A stretch of 64,000 nucleotides of DNA from an uncultured Bacteroidales bacterium (GTDB taxonomy: Bacteria; Bacteroidota; Bacteroidia; Bacteroidales; P3): positions 1 to 64,000 of the forward strand of contig CALUMK010000006.1 of assembly GCA_944321735.1 (NCBI GenBank), read 5' to 3'. Each line of letters opens with the position of its first letter. Position 1 is the stretch's first letter. Below are positions 47,501 through 55,401 of the stretch, in pieces. The notes under the pieces were generated by a model. The model saw only the letters and a program-made list of their open reading frames with translations, was not told the origin of the DNA and did no database searches. Position numbers and translations under genes: made by a program.

Positions 47501-48726
47501 TATGGAAAGAAGACATTGCCGGTTATCCTGCCATTGCCTTGAATTTGGGTCATGACGGAGTACTGGATTTGAAACAGGATGTTGAAATGCTTGCTTTTGC
47601 CAATCCTTCCGCCAACACAGGAGCTTTTGCCGCCAACGAGCCTGTAACCGTCAGGGTCAAGAACAACAGCGCCGACAGCGTGGACGTTCCCGTGCATCTG
47701 TTCATCAATAACCAGGAAGCAGGTTCTACTACCCTGCGCATTGCCCCCTATGTCTCCGGCAATGCCGTCATCGAAGCCGATTTGTCCCAGCCCAACACCC
47801 AATACGATATCTGCGTGTTCGCGGACATGGAAAACGATGAAGACCGAAGCAACGATACCCTGCGGATGAGCCTGGCCACCGTTCCCGCCATGGATCCCTA
47901 CGTGATGGACTTTGAATACACGCCCGACTTTGCCATCTCCGATTTCCAACCGGAATGGACAACGATGGATAATGACGGGATGCCCACTTACGGATGGCAA
48001 TATGTGTCATTCCCGCATACTTTTGAAGCTTTCGGTTTTATTTCTTTCAACCCCGCCTCCACCACGCCCCCTATCATGGATGATTATGAAATGGATCCTA
48101 TTCAAGGCCGAAGGTTCGGTGCCAGCTTCAGCACGAACGCGAACGATGCCGATGATTGGCTGATTTCCCCGAAACTCCAGATGCCGGCTTCCGGATCCAA
48201 AATCAGTTTCTGGGTAAAGAGCTTTACCAAAGACTACGGTTATGACCAATACCGGGTTTTGGTATCGACCACGACCAACGCGCTTGAAAGCTTTGAGGCG
48301 GTAACGGATTTCCGGGAAGCTCCGGATTGGGACTGGAAACAAGAGGTAGTAGACTTAAGTGCCTATAACGGCAAGGAAATCCATATCGCCATACAAAGAT
48401 ACCAAGGCGAACAAGGATACGGCTTTGTATTCATGATTGACGATATCCGGGTGGACAAGACCGGCACCGGCACGGAATCCGATGCTTCTATCTTGGACGC
48501 AAGCCTTTACCCGAACCCGGCACAGGAAAAAGTCACTATCTTCTGCGATGCCGGTATCCAAGAAGTGGAAATCATAGACATGAACGGCCGTGTCCTATTT
48601 GCCAAGCAAGGTTTGAACCAAGACACTTTTGTCTATAACGTAGAAAGCCTGTCTCCCGGCCTGTACTTTGCCAAAGTCCGTAGCAGCCAAGGCTTGCAGG
48701 TATTGAAATTCACAGTTATTGAATAA
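44584..48726 (+). CDS. Giant secreted protein with CARDB-like and anchor-J modules and T9SS sorting domain
   Basis: 1380 residues. The signal peptide (AAALLWLAASALPLYAQ) is followed by alternating anchor-J-type segments (VEYFDSEESLANWTI, INLGRGEMYAGSEEAGG, IDFTKEEMGISTAES) and CARDB-like segments (FSVTIANEGTAPAYG, VTAMVQNLGSSAIHG, VRVKNNSADSVDVPVHLFIN). A late cleaved-adhesin-type module carries DDWLISPKLQM and KISFWVKSF. The C-terminal sorting domain has ASLYPNPAQEK, VEIIDMNGRVLF, LSPGLYFAKV and FTVIE. It should be exported through SprA. It parallels the protein at 993-4286. The N-terminal two thirds use more A/T-rich codons than the last quarter, which may reflect module shuffling. Confidence 0.85.
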   Translation: MKNSIKNWAAALLWLAASALPLYAQDVSTDTLSEEPLPLPFVEYFDSEESLANWTIRDSVGNIVEDASGYMQWQDSRGVGETPYLHYQSLYSGKQAYLVSAPMDIAMGKAYLSLFITVGFQGNGQILYGSSSNPQEMEILQEIAYENLEFKHILCQFEASGEPLYFAFLNNGNFIIPFLSIDAIEIGQGEYEPHPRCQILEMELPASGYDLDLIDFSVTIANEGTAPAYGKDMTLLYNVNEQVHRSITLNQDTIPSNGSSLIELLDIAMFPGRNKISVQLEDADSIYSGIVYNNQPLYPPHRINLGRGEMYAGSEEAGGYEYELGSFVGEDDFRHYPKVEASVIQSTSPVDFPFISIPFHLEEGVEYTIGFEYQGGFYAGRIDYGNIQLIVGQQGQDYETWNTLWHDSAIYTFNWTEKEVSFSVAESGLYSFGFWNHGHMMYIQNPRIELANDENEYDIALTDTYGGYLPLSGCGLDQLEVTAMVQNLGSSAIHGFDAYYILNETDTVREYIYADIAPDATAEIAFNEYALLNKGKNTVRVNLDMYNDRDYSNNISKLTERHVIYNHLPLQTPHTIDFTKEEMGISTAESYRGWSLAQLANGEWAIGMTNVISLISSTCFELQAGKTYCLNFEYCGGSLFASGHTYIIEPYISLYSISDGIENGIEIWSESDVLTYDYQKREVYFSVEEDGFYAFSFGKKDNPFQQMGRLSYKNISLTEVLEYDISTELLSDIPCRMPIEHVNGNLPISVLVENNGLLEANARLDILLNDKTAGTGTTNLLPDETGVLAISAKSENMEIGDTVTLFIQGSIDGHENEDINPGHELSRTFTISDTSMSYYSSPVLGVGWGFYIASYVVNGPRGIAMPFRFSHPDTVTSLSIGWSSLEQYPLPQLQLSVYPFDAANQKIADIAIYQQDISRPRDSGWMVYDIPDLLLSGDVLICIMQMDANIMGIAVDRTLEGYYYRYTLMTDSLWKEDIAGYPAIALNLGHDGVLDLKQDVEMLAFANPSANTGAFAANEPVTVRVKNNSADSVDVPVHLFINNQEAGSTTLRIAPYVSGNAVIEADLSQPNTQYDICVFADMENDEDRSNDTLRMSLATVPAMDPYVMDFEYTPDFAISDFQPEWTTMDNDGMPTYGWQYVSFPHTFEAFGFISFNPASTTPPIMDDYEMDPIQGRRFGASFSTNANDADDWLISPKLQMPASGSKISFWVKSFTKDYGYDQYRVLVSTTTNALESFEAVTDFREAPDWDWKQEVVDLSAYNGKEIHIAIQRYQGEQGYGFVFMIDDIRVDKTGTGTESDASILDASLYPNPAQEKVTIFCDAGIQEVEIIDMNGRVLFAKQGLNQDTFVYNVESLSPGLYFAKVRSSQGLQVLKFTVIE

Positions 48727-48739
48727 TCACGATTTCCTT

Positions 48740-48780
48740 CCGTGTGCCAAGGCTTTGCATCCAAGGATCTTGGCACACGG
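48740..48780. terminator. Long hairpin after the 1380-aa protein gene
   Basis: Perfect 12-bp arms ccgtgtgccaag (48740-48751) and cttggcacacgg (48769-48780) with a 17-nt loop, 14 bp past the stop. No T tract follows, so it may be partial termination or RNA 3' protection ahead of the subtilase gene. Confidence 0.55.
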
Positions 48781-48844
48781 CCTATCAGGATAGAAGCACA
48801 TCGTCCTGCAAAATCAAATAGAAAACACTTTAAGACCTTTGATC

Positions 48845-50758
48845 ATGAAACAATATTTCTTGCTTGTCGCCGGATTCCTCTTGGGAATTCCTGTTCTCCA
48901 AGCGCAAGGACAGACGGCTATACCGGACTATCAGCCGGATGCGCTGTATCTGAAATTCAAAGCCGGAAGCCTTGATTTGCCCAAAGGAGACAGCCGTCAT
49001 GTCCCGGTTTCCGCTTTGTTCCCAACAGCAGACAAAGGAGACTTTCGCAAATACGGGCTTCGGGCAGAGGCGTTCTGCCTGCGTTCGGGCAACAATCCGG
49101 CATTGCAATACGCTTTCAAGCTCCGCTTCGACAGCGTGCAGAATGCCGGTTTGCTGTTAAGGCAATTGCAACAAGACCCTCGCATCGAGTTGGTGGAACG
49201 GGTACCCTTGTATCGGGCATCGGCCTGTCCTTCGGATGGATTTCCCCGAAAAAACAACCCTAAAGACACACCCAATGATTCTTTTTACGGAATCGTGGAC
49301 AGCATCCATGCTTCCTGGCATTTGGACATGATGGGCTTCGATGAACTTTATGGAAAATACACCGGGAATCCCGATATCAAGGTGGCGGTGGTGGACAATG
49401 CCGTTTGGAGCGGACATGAAGACTTGGATATTTTGCCTGAAAACCTCTACAACACTTGTACCAATGCACAAGGGGAAGCCAACCCTCCATCTCATATTGA
49501 CAGGGAAATGGTATATGGAGGTGGTTTTGCCGGTATGAACCCCGCCTACAACTGGTCTCATGGCACGCATTGCGCCGGCTTGATTGCCGCTGTCAACAAC
49601 AACGGCAAAGGCATCGTTTCCTTGGCTTCCGGGATAAGTCTGATGGGGATACGCATAGCGGAATCCGAACCCAACCTCATGGCTAATGCAATGGAAGGCA
49701 TTGCCTGGGCTGCAGACCATGGGGCCAAAGTAATCAGTCTGAGCTATGGATCGGAGTATAATAGCAGTATAGAACGAGAGTTTTTCCAATCATGTATTAA
49801 TCAAGGCATTGTATTTTTCGCATCAGCAGGCAATAAGAGTAGAGACAAAGAACAATACCCCGCCTGCTATCCCGGTGTCATTGCTGTGGGTTCGGTCAAT
49901 TCCGACGGGCATCGTTCCGATTTTTCCAATTACGGGGACTGGGTGGATGTCTGGGTTCCGGGAGGCTATTACATAGACCATGACACGGTGGTGAAAGACC
50001 AGCAGATGCTGAGCACCACTTGGTGCGTCTCCCAATGGTTGGATGACAAACCCTCGTTCAGCGGCAAGTATTACGATATGATGGCCGGGACTTCGATGGC
50101 CACGCCCTTGGCCGCCTCGGCATCGGCCTTGATCCTGTCCTATTACCCAGAACTGAACGGCTATCAAATCAAGGAAATCCTGCAACAGGCCACGCAAGAT
50201 TCCTGCGTCTATGTGCCGGAAGCGTTCAGGCTGTTGGAAAACGACGGGCTTCGCCAAGTCCGGGATTTGCAAGCAGGACGAGATGAAGCCGCAGGCCAGG
50301 TGGAAGTAATCTGGAAGGCACCCGAACAGGAAGGCGTAACTGCCTACCGTCTGTATCACGGGGAAACGTATATCGGGCAGACCGAGGCCGGCACTACCCG
50401 CTTCGGCTTTTCCGCCCCCGATACCACCGGTTTCGTGGGAGTACGCGCCATCTACGGCCAGGATTCTTCCCTGCTCTGCTGCGTTCCTATCCGCAAAGGA
50501 GCACCGGAAGTGAGCAATCAGGAGCAGCCCGAATCGGCTTCCTCGTTGAGGTTCTGGATAAATCAGACCGAGCGCAGCCTGCATTTACCCGAAGGCAATT
50601 GGCATCGCTTGGAAATCTTCGATGTGAAAGGCCGTCTTGTCTTGGAAAAAAGATACGAAGCAGATGCGGTTTCCTTGCAAGGGCTTCCATCCGGGCTTTA
50701 CCTGTGCCGGATCTGGAACGATCCGGATTCTTCCACCTTCAAGTTCATCCTGCCGTGA
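48845..50758 (+). CDS. Secreted subtilisin-like serine protease with T9SS sorting domain
   Basis: 637 residues. The ATG at 48845 begins a signal peptide (YFLLVAGFLLGIPVLQAQ); a TTG six bases upstream is in frame but unlikely. A propeptide-like region spans about 25-130. The S8 triad is Asp184 in VAVVDNAVW, His239 in SHGTHCAGLI and Ser417 in GTSMATPLAAS; the oxyanion Asn is in FFASAGN. The residue pair after the catalytic Asp is Asn-Ala in place of the more usual Thr/Ser-Gly. After a fibronectin-like stretch (about 470-540) comes a sorting domain (LEIFDVKGRLVL, LPSGLYLCRIW, FKFILP). It should be an exported protease, possibly nutritional or processing other surface proteins. Confidence 0.92.
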   Translation: MKQYFLLVAGFLLGIPVLQAQGQTAIPDYQPDALYLKFKAGSLDLPKGDSRHVPVSALFPTADKGDFRKYGLRAEAFCLRSGNNPALQYAFKLRFDSVQNAGLLLRQLQQDPRIELVERVPLYRASACPSDGFPRKNNPKDTPNDSFYGIVDSIHASWHLDMMGFDELYGKYTGNPDIKVAVVDNAVWSGHEDLDILPENLYNTCTNAQGEANPPSHIDREMVYGGGFAGMNPAYNWSHGTHCAGLIAAVNNNGKGIVSLASGISLMGIRIAESEPNLMANAMEGIAWAADHGAKVISLSYGSEYNSSIEREFFQSCINQGIVFFASAGNKSRDKEQYPACYPGVIAVGSVNSDGHRSDFSNYGDWVDVWVPGGYYIDHDTVVKDQQMLSTTWCVSQWLDDKPSFSGKYYDMMAGTSMATPLAASASALILSYYPELNGYQIKEILQQATQDSCVYVPEAFRLLENDGLRQVRDLQAGRDEAAGQVEVIWKAPEQEGVTAYRLYHGETYIGQTEAGTTRFGFSAPDTTGFVGVRAIYGQDSSLLCCVPIRKGAPEVSNQEQPESASSLRFWINQTERSLHLPEGNWHRLEIFDVKGRLVLEKRYEADAVSLQGLPSGLYLCRIWNDPDSSTFKFILP

Positions 50759-50830
50759 CACGCGCCCGTCATGGCTTCTCATAAAGAAAGATGGTTGGTT
50801 TTGGTTTTCATGGTTTTGGTTGTTGAAGGC

Positions 50831-50866
50831 AGCCCGGTGCGGAAACGCCCGGGCTCCTTCGTTTTT
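50831..50866 (+). terminator. Terminator after the subtilase gene
   Basis: agcccgg (50831-50837) and ccgggct (50849-50855) form a stem followed by a T-rich tract (ccttcgttttt). It overlaps the stop codon region of the convergent gene at 50865. Confidence 0.7.
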
Positions 50867-51887
50867 ATTCCCCGCTGACAATCTCCCCGGTGGCACGGTC
50901 CAGTTCGGAGCCGTTGGCGCTATGGGGCACGCTGAAGATGCCTAACATGACGATGGCGGCCGCCAGCACGACCCAGCGGGTCCAGGAACGGTCGCCAGAG
51001 AGGCTGGCAGGCTTGCTGCCTTGCATGGCCGCTTTGCCGGTCGCCGATTCCAAGGGAGCAGTTTCGTCCATCGGCTTGCCGCCTTGCTTCATAACATCCT
51101 TTCTCTTAAGCATTTCCGAAACAGCCGGTTCGGTCATTGGCATCGCACCGCTCTCTTGCCGAGGCTTTTTCCTTGGCAAAAATGACAATACCACCGCTAT
51201 CAGGAAGGCCAAAACGGCAATCAAGGTCTTGTTGTCGGTCAAGTCCCCGCCCATCGGGAATCCCGCCCAATAGACATCGAAGGCATGCTTCTGCACCAAG
51301 CAGCCGAACACCAAGCCGCCCAAGACGAGCAGCACCAAGGTGACCACGCTGTACCGCTTGTACAAGGGATTGTTGAGCAATGCCGCCAAGCCGGCCATCA
51401 CCGCAAAGAACATGGCCAGGAACATCAAAAGGATATGCGGAACCAGCACAGCAGCCGGCACAGAACCCTTGTAGCGGATAATCAAAGGAGCTTCCTGATG
51501 ATAGGAAAGGCCGTCGGCTTCCACGTAATAAGCCAGTTTCCCCGCCATCGGCTGGCTCGGCAGGAAAGCGACCCAATAGCCCTCTTCCTGGCGCATGGGA
51601 ACCTCAATCCATTCCTCCCCTTCCAAAAACGGATAATGACGGTAATGCAAACGGGCGGCATGATGGGATTCGATAAAGGAAGAATCGCATCCGGAACATG
51701 CGGAACCCGGAACTGCGATCCGGGTATCTTCGTCCACCGTGCCGCTCCGGGGCAAAGAGAACGCGACCCGCTCGCCCCCTCTTTCCACAAAGCCGTCTTC
51801 CGGGTGCGTAGGCCCGGTCATTCGCTGAAAAGCCGCAAAGAACAGCGTCAGCACCACCGAAATCAATATCATCCAGGATTTCTTCAT
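50865..51887 (-). CDS. Uncharacterised membrane protein with a CxxC-containing periplasmic domain
   Basis: 340 residues. An N-terminal hydrophobic segment (ILISVVLTLFFAAF) precedes a periplasmic beta-rich region (about 25-140) that includes the CSGCDSSFIESHHAA motif near residue 65 and the phrases WIEVPMRQEEGYWVAFLP and GKLAYYVEADG. Three transmembrane helices follow (LVPHILLMFLAMFFAVMAGL, VVTLVLLVLGGLVFG, TLIAVLAFLIAVVLSFLP), then a charged cytoplasmic linker and a final helix (WVVLAAAIVMLGIFSV). I do not recognise the family. CxxC with nearby His residues could bind metal or do redox chemistry; this is speculation. The M28 peptidase gene lies 36 bp upstream on the same strand. Confidence 0.75.
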   Translation of the reverse strand: MKKSWMILISVVLTLFFAAFQRMTGPTHPEDGFVERGGERVAFSLPRSGTVDEDTRIAVPGSACSGCDSSFIESHHAARLHYRHYPFLEGEEWIEVPMRQEEGYWVAFLPSQPMAGKLAYYVEADGLSYHQEAPLIIRYKGSVPAAVLVPHILLMFLAMFFAVMAGLAALLNNPLYKRYSVVTLVLLVLGGLVFGCLVQKHAFDVYWAGFPMGGDLTDNKTLIAVLAFLIAVVLSFLPRKKPRQESGAMPMTEPAVSEMLKRKDVMKQGGKPMDETAPLESATGKAAMQGSKPASLSGDRSWTRWVVLAAAIVMLGIFSVPHSANGSELDRATGEIVSGE

Positions 51888-51923
51888 TGCATTCCCTTTT
51901 GCGAGTCAAAAAAACGCTTTCTT

Positions 51924-53333
51924 CTACCTTTTCCTATTGCCGGCCACAGCATCCAAATCCACGGTCACCGTCTGTTTCTTCCCGGTTTCCTTGGATATGA
52001 AGCGCACTTGAATCTGCTCGCCAAAAGACAAAGTGGCAAGCACGTCCATATAGTCATCCAGCGTATGCACCCGTTTCCCAGCCACTTTCAAAAGCACGTC
52101 CCCGCTGCGGATACCTGCGTTGTGCGCCGGCTTGCCGTCCACCACGATCATCGTGCGCAAGCCCCGCCGGTCGGTATTGTTGATATCCGGCATCAAACCC
52201 AAAGTGGCCTTGAACTGTCCCATGCCCATCATCTTGCGGTTCGGCTTGCCCGAAGAGGTAAAAGTCAAGGATTCCGCCTTGCCCGCTTGTTCCAGCAAGT
52301 CCCCAATGACGGACGACAGGCGTACCATCCCATCGTAATCCAAGGTATTCGGGTCGTCGGCCGGAGTATGATAGGTAGCGGTGGGAGGCGTGCTGAAAAA
52401 GAAAACGGGTATCTTGCGGTCGTAGAACAACGCATGATCCGAAGGCCCGTGACCGTCCGGATAGGTGGTCAGCTTCAAATCGGTCCGCTTGGCAGCTTCC
52501 TTCACCATGGATTCGGCCTCCTTGCTGGTACCTGTCCCGCAGATGCAGAAGGTATTGTCCAGCAAATGCCCTAACATGTCCAAATTGAACATGGCATCGA
52601 TCTGCCGCACAGGGAAAGGGAACTGGTCCAGGAAAGCCTGAGATCCGCAAAGGCCTATTTCCTCTCCGCTGAAAGCCACGAAAACCAAAGTCTTAGGAAG
52701 AGGATACTGCTTGTAATAACGCAAAAGCTCCAACAGCATCGCAACCCCGCTGGCATTGTCGTCCGCCCCGTTATATACTGCCCGTCCTGCATCACCGCGC
52801 GCTGTCCCTACTTTATCGCCCCAACCAAGGTGGTCGTAATGCGCGCCTATCACGATATAACGATTGGAGAGCGCCGAATCCGTTCCCGGAATCAACCCGA
52901 CCACATTGCGGCTCTCTAGTTGTTCGCCCCAACGGGCTTTGAAGCTGTAGGATTGCCAATAATCTTTCGGGTCTTTCCCCGGCTTGGCTTCACCACCTTG
53001 CAGATTCATCACCGGAAGCGGCACAAGATGAAACCTCAGAAATTCCTGAGCTATGTAAAAGGCTGCTTTCCTATCCTGGGCCGAACCGGTCAAGCGTCCT
53101 TCCATATCATCGTTGGCCAACATCAGCACATCGTGGCGCAACGCATTTTCACGAGCCTGAAACCGCCCGGATGAAAAAGCAGGAATGTCGGGAGATACCA
53201 AAAGTTCCCCTGTCGAATCAATCGCAAGTTGACCGATTGATTGCAGACGAGGTGTCGATCCAGCCTGGAGACCAGGCGAAAGTACGATGCCGAAAGCCAG
53301 CAGCAGAGGCAAAGTCCGAAGAATCTTGTTCAT
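51924..53333 (-). CDS. Secreted M28-family zinc peptidase with C-terminal PDZ domain
   Basis: 469 residues. A signal peptide (LPLLLAFGIVLSPGLQA) leads to an exported protein. The M28 domain has the dizinc ligands in order: His in GAHYDHLGWG, bridging Asp in NGADDNASG, the catalytic Glu pair in VAFSGEEIGL, Asp in MFNLDMLG and His in TYHTPADDP. A C-terminal PDZ-like domain (about 375-465: GIRSGDVLLKVAGKRVHTLDD) follows. Such aminopeptidases act in the periplasm or outside, trimming peptides. The upstream response regulator gene ends 145 bp before its start; the membrane protein gene follows. Confidence 0.93.
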   Translation of the reverse strand: MNKILRTLPLLLAFGIVLSPGLQAGSTPRLQSIGQLAIDSTGELLVSPDIPAFSSGRFQARENALRHDVLMLANDDMEGRLTGSAQDRKAAFYIAQEFLRFHLVPLPVMNLQGGEAKPGKDPKDYWQSYSFKARWGEQLESRNVVGLIPGTDSALSNRYIVIGAHYDHLGWGDKVGTARGDAGRAVYNGADDNASGVAMLLELLRYYKQYPLPKTLVFVAFSGEEIGLCGSQAFLDQFPFPVRQIDAMFNLDMLGHLLDNTFCICGTGTSKEAESMVKEAAKRTDLKLTTYPDGHGPSDHALFYDRKIPVFFFSTPPTATYHTPADDPNTLDYDGMVRLSSVIGDLLEQAGKAESLTFTSSGKPNRKMMGMGQFKATLGLMPDINNTDRRGLRTMIVVDGKPAHNAGIRSGDVLLKVAGKRVHTLDDYMDVLATLSFGEQIQVRFISKETGKKQTVTVDLDAVAGNRKR

Positions 53334-53477
53334 AATGTTCTGTCTTTGGATTCGTTATATCCGCCTTGCAAACAAATGCAAGCCGTCCCTGTTCTGTGGT
53401 CTCGCTTTCCGCATCGGCCGACGATGCCAAAACGGGCGACCAACAGTGGCGATGCATCCTTTGTACAGGCGTCAAGA

Positions 53478-54275
53478 CTAATAATTCAGCCAGCGTTTGA
53501 AGCTGTCGGCCTTCTCCTTGCTGACCAGAACCTGGTCCTTGAAAGCCGGGCTCAAAGTTACGGAAACTTTCCCTTGGAAATAGTTCTCGATCTTGCTCAC
53601 CGCGCGGCTGCAAAGCAGGATCTGCCGGGTGGCGCGGAAAAAGAGCGCCGGATCCAGTTCCTCGCCCAAGCGGTCCAAGGAATAATCCACCACCATCGAG
53701 CCTTGCTTGAAAGTCTGGGCATAGGTTATCTTGTTCTCGCTGAAGAAGTATGCCACATCTTCCACCATCAGCACTTCCATCTGGTTGCCCCGCTGCATCA
53801 GGAAACGGTTGCGGTAGGTCTTGCCCTGGCCGTTGATTTTCTCCGGAAACTCCTTCCAGTTGCTCTTTTCGTTGATCTGACGGAAATAGGCCGCTGTCCT
53901 TTTCTCGAACTTCTCAATCGCCAAACGCAAGCGGTCGGTCTCGATGGGCTTGAGCAGGTAGTCGATGCTGTCCACCGAGAAAGCCCGCACGGCATATTCG
54001 TCGTAAGCGGTCGTGAAGACAATCATGCTCTGCGGCCGCACTTCCTCCAGGAACTCGAACGACACCCCGTCGCTCAATTCTATGTCCAGGAAGAGGATAT
54101 CGGGCTGGGTCTTGTTGGCCTTGAACCATGCCACCGCTTCCTCGTTGCTGCCGCCGATATGGGTCACTTCCCAGTCGGGCCGCAGCGAAAGGATCATGCT
54201 CTTCAAAAGGCGGGCGGCGGGCAATTCGTCCTCCACAATCGCCACCCTCACCAAATTGTCTTGTTTCGTATCCAT
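53478..54275 (-). CDS. LytTR-type response regulator
   Basis: 265 residues from the ATG at 54275; the frame extends to 54362 but that part overlaps the kinase gene. Receiver domain (about 1-125): VAIVEDELPAARLL, phospho-acceptor Asp in DILFLDIELSDG, Thr of VFTTAYDEYAVRAF, Lys of DYLLKPIE. The LytTR DNA-binding domain (about 160-265) has MLVEDVAYFFSENK-like strand sequence, DYSLDRLGEELDPALFFRATRQ and the closing FKRWLNY. It should be phosphorylated by the adjacent histidine kinase and bind direct-repeat sites. Start is 25 bp after the kinase stop. Confidence 0.93.
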   Translation of the reverse strand: MDTKQDNLVRVAIVEDELPAARLLKSMILSLRPDWEVTHIGGSNEEAVAWFKANKTQPDILFLDIELSDGVSFEFLEEVRPQSMIVFTTAYDEYAVRAFSVDSIDYLLKPIETDRLRLAIEKFEKRTAAYFRQINEKSNWKEFPEKINGQGKTYRNRFLMQRGNQMEVLMVEDVAYFFSENKITYAQTFKQGSMVVDYSLDRLGEELDPALFFRATRQILLCSRAVSKIENYFQGKVSVTLSPAFKDQVLVSKEKADSFKRWLNY

Positions 54276-54300
54276 TATTTTTTTCGTTTTTTCGTTCCTG

Positions 54301-55401
54301 TCAATCCAGATCCAGCATCGGCAGCTTGACAATAAAGAGATTGCCTGTCTTCTCCACCACAATCTTCTTGTCGGCCAGCAAACGGTAGCGTTCGGCCAAG
54401 TTGTTCAAACCCGTTCCTAACGAATGCACGTTCTTCTTGGGATTCACATTGTTGGTCACCACCAAATATTCCAGATTTTCGGAAAAGCTCACTTGGATAT
54501 GCAGGGGCTTGATGGCCGATATCACATTGTGCTTGAGCGCGTTCTCCACCAAAAGCTGCAAGGAGAGCGAAGGCAGGTACTTTTCCTGAAGGAAGTCGAG
54601 GTTGCTGCGGTCGGGATAGACGCATTCGTAATGCAGGCTGTCCCCCACCCTTATCTGGTTCAGGTTCACATACGATTGCAGGAATCCCAATTCTTCATAG
54701 ACCGATACCAAGGGCTTGTCCTGCTTCTGCAAGATATAGCGGTAGACCCCGGCCAGGTCTATCGTGAACTTCTTGGCGCTTTCCGGGTCGTAATCGATCT
54801 CGGAAACCAAGGTATTGAGGCTGTTGAAGAGGAAATGAGGATTGAGCTGCGTCTGCAAGGCACGGATTTCCGCCCTCGCCTGGGTCTGCTTCAGCTCCTC
54901 GCCTTCCTTGTAGAGCATGATGGTGTAGCGGGCGGTATGGTTGATGGTAATCAAGCACATGATAACCAGCTGCACCAAGGTAATCAGGGTGATTTGCAGC
55001 CAGATAGGCTCGGTAGGCACAAAAGGGTTGCCCCCGTCCGTCCCGGTAGCATAGACTTCGGCCACGTACATCAGGTAGTTGTATCCCCAGAACGAAAGCC
55101 CGATCAAGAGGAAGAAGCCCAGCATCCTCGCGCTGGTGTAATAGGTGACCGGGTAACGGCTGTTGAACACGGTGTTGAGCCGCAGCAGGCCGAAGCACAG
55201 GAGACTGAACAATATCGGATTGACAATGAATATCAGAAAGGAGAATGCATCCCCGTCGATGCAGCGTTTGAGCACATCGGTATAGAAGATGATGCCCACG
55301 TAAGCCACTTCGGACATCAAGGCGAACAGCACCACGTTCAGCACATTGTAGAAGCCATAGCCGTTGATGCCTTCAAAGAAGCCTAATCGTTTCTTAGCCA
55401 T
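54301..55401 (-). CDS. LytS/YehU-type membrane histidine kinase (His_kinase family)
   Basis: 366 residues from the ATG at 55401 (MAKKRLGFFEG), chosen for the purine-rich aagagag before it; an earlier ATG at 55443 is possible. Four transmembrane helices fill about residues 15-160. The kinase motif with the phospho-acceptor His is QLNPHFLFNSLNTLVSE (about 190-205). The ATPase part has LLVENALKHNVIS and GTGLNNLAERY. This is a standard Bacteroidota pairing with a LytTR regulator; the signal is unknown. A duplicated motif lies just upstream (see the 55402-56132 entry). Confidence 0.93.
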   Translation of the reverse strand: MAKKRLGFFEGINGYGFYNVLNVVLFALMSEVAYVGIIFYTDVLKRCIDGDAFSFLIFIVNPILFSLLCFGLLRLNTVFNSRYPVTYYTSARMLGFFLLIGLSFWGYNYLMYVAEVYATGTDGGNPFVPTEPIWLQITLITLVQLVIMCLITINHTARYTIMLYKEGEELKQTQARAEIRALQTQLNPHFLFNSLNTLVSEIDYDPESAKKFTIDLAGVYRYILQKQDKPLVSVYEELGFLQSYVNLNQIRVGDSLHYECVYPDRSNLDFLQEKYLPSLSLQLLVENALKHNVISAIKPLHIQVSFSENLEYLVVTNNVNPKKNVHSLGTGLNNLAERYRLLADKKIVVEKTGNLFIVKLPMLDLD

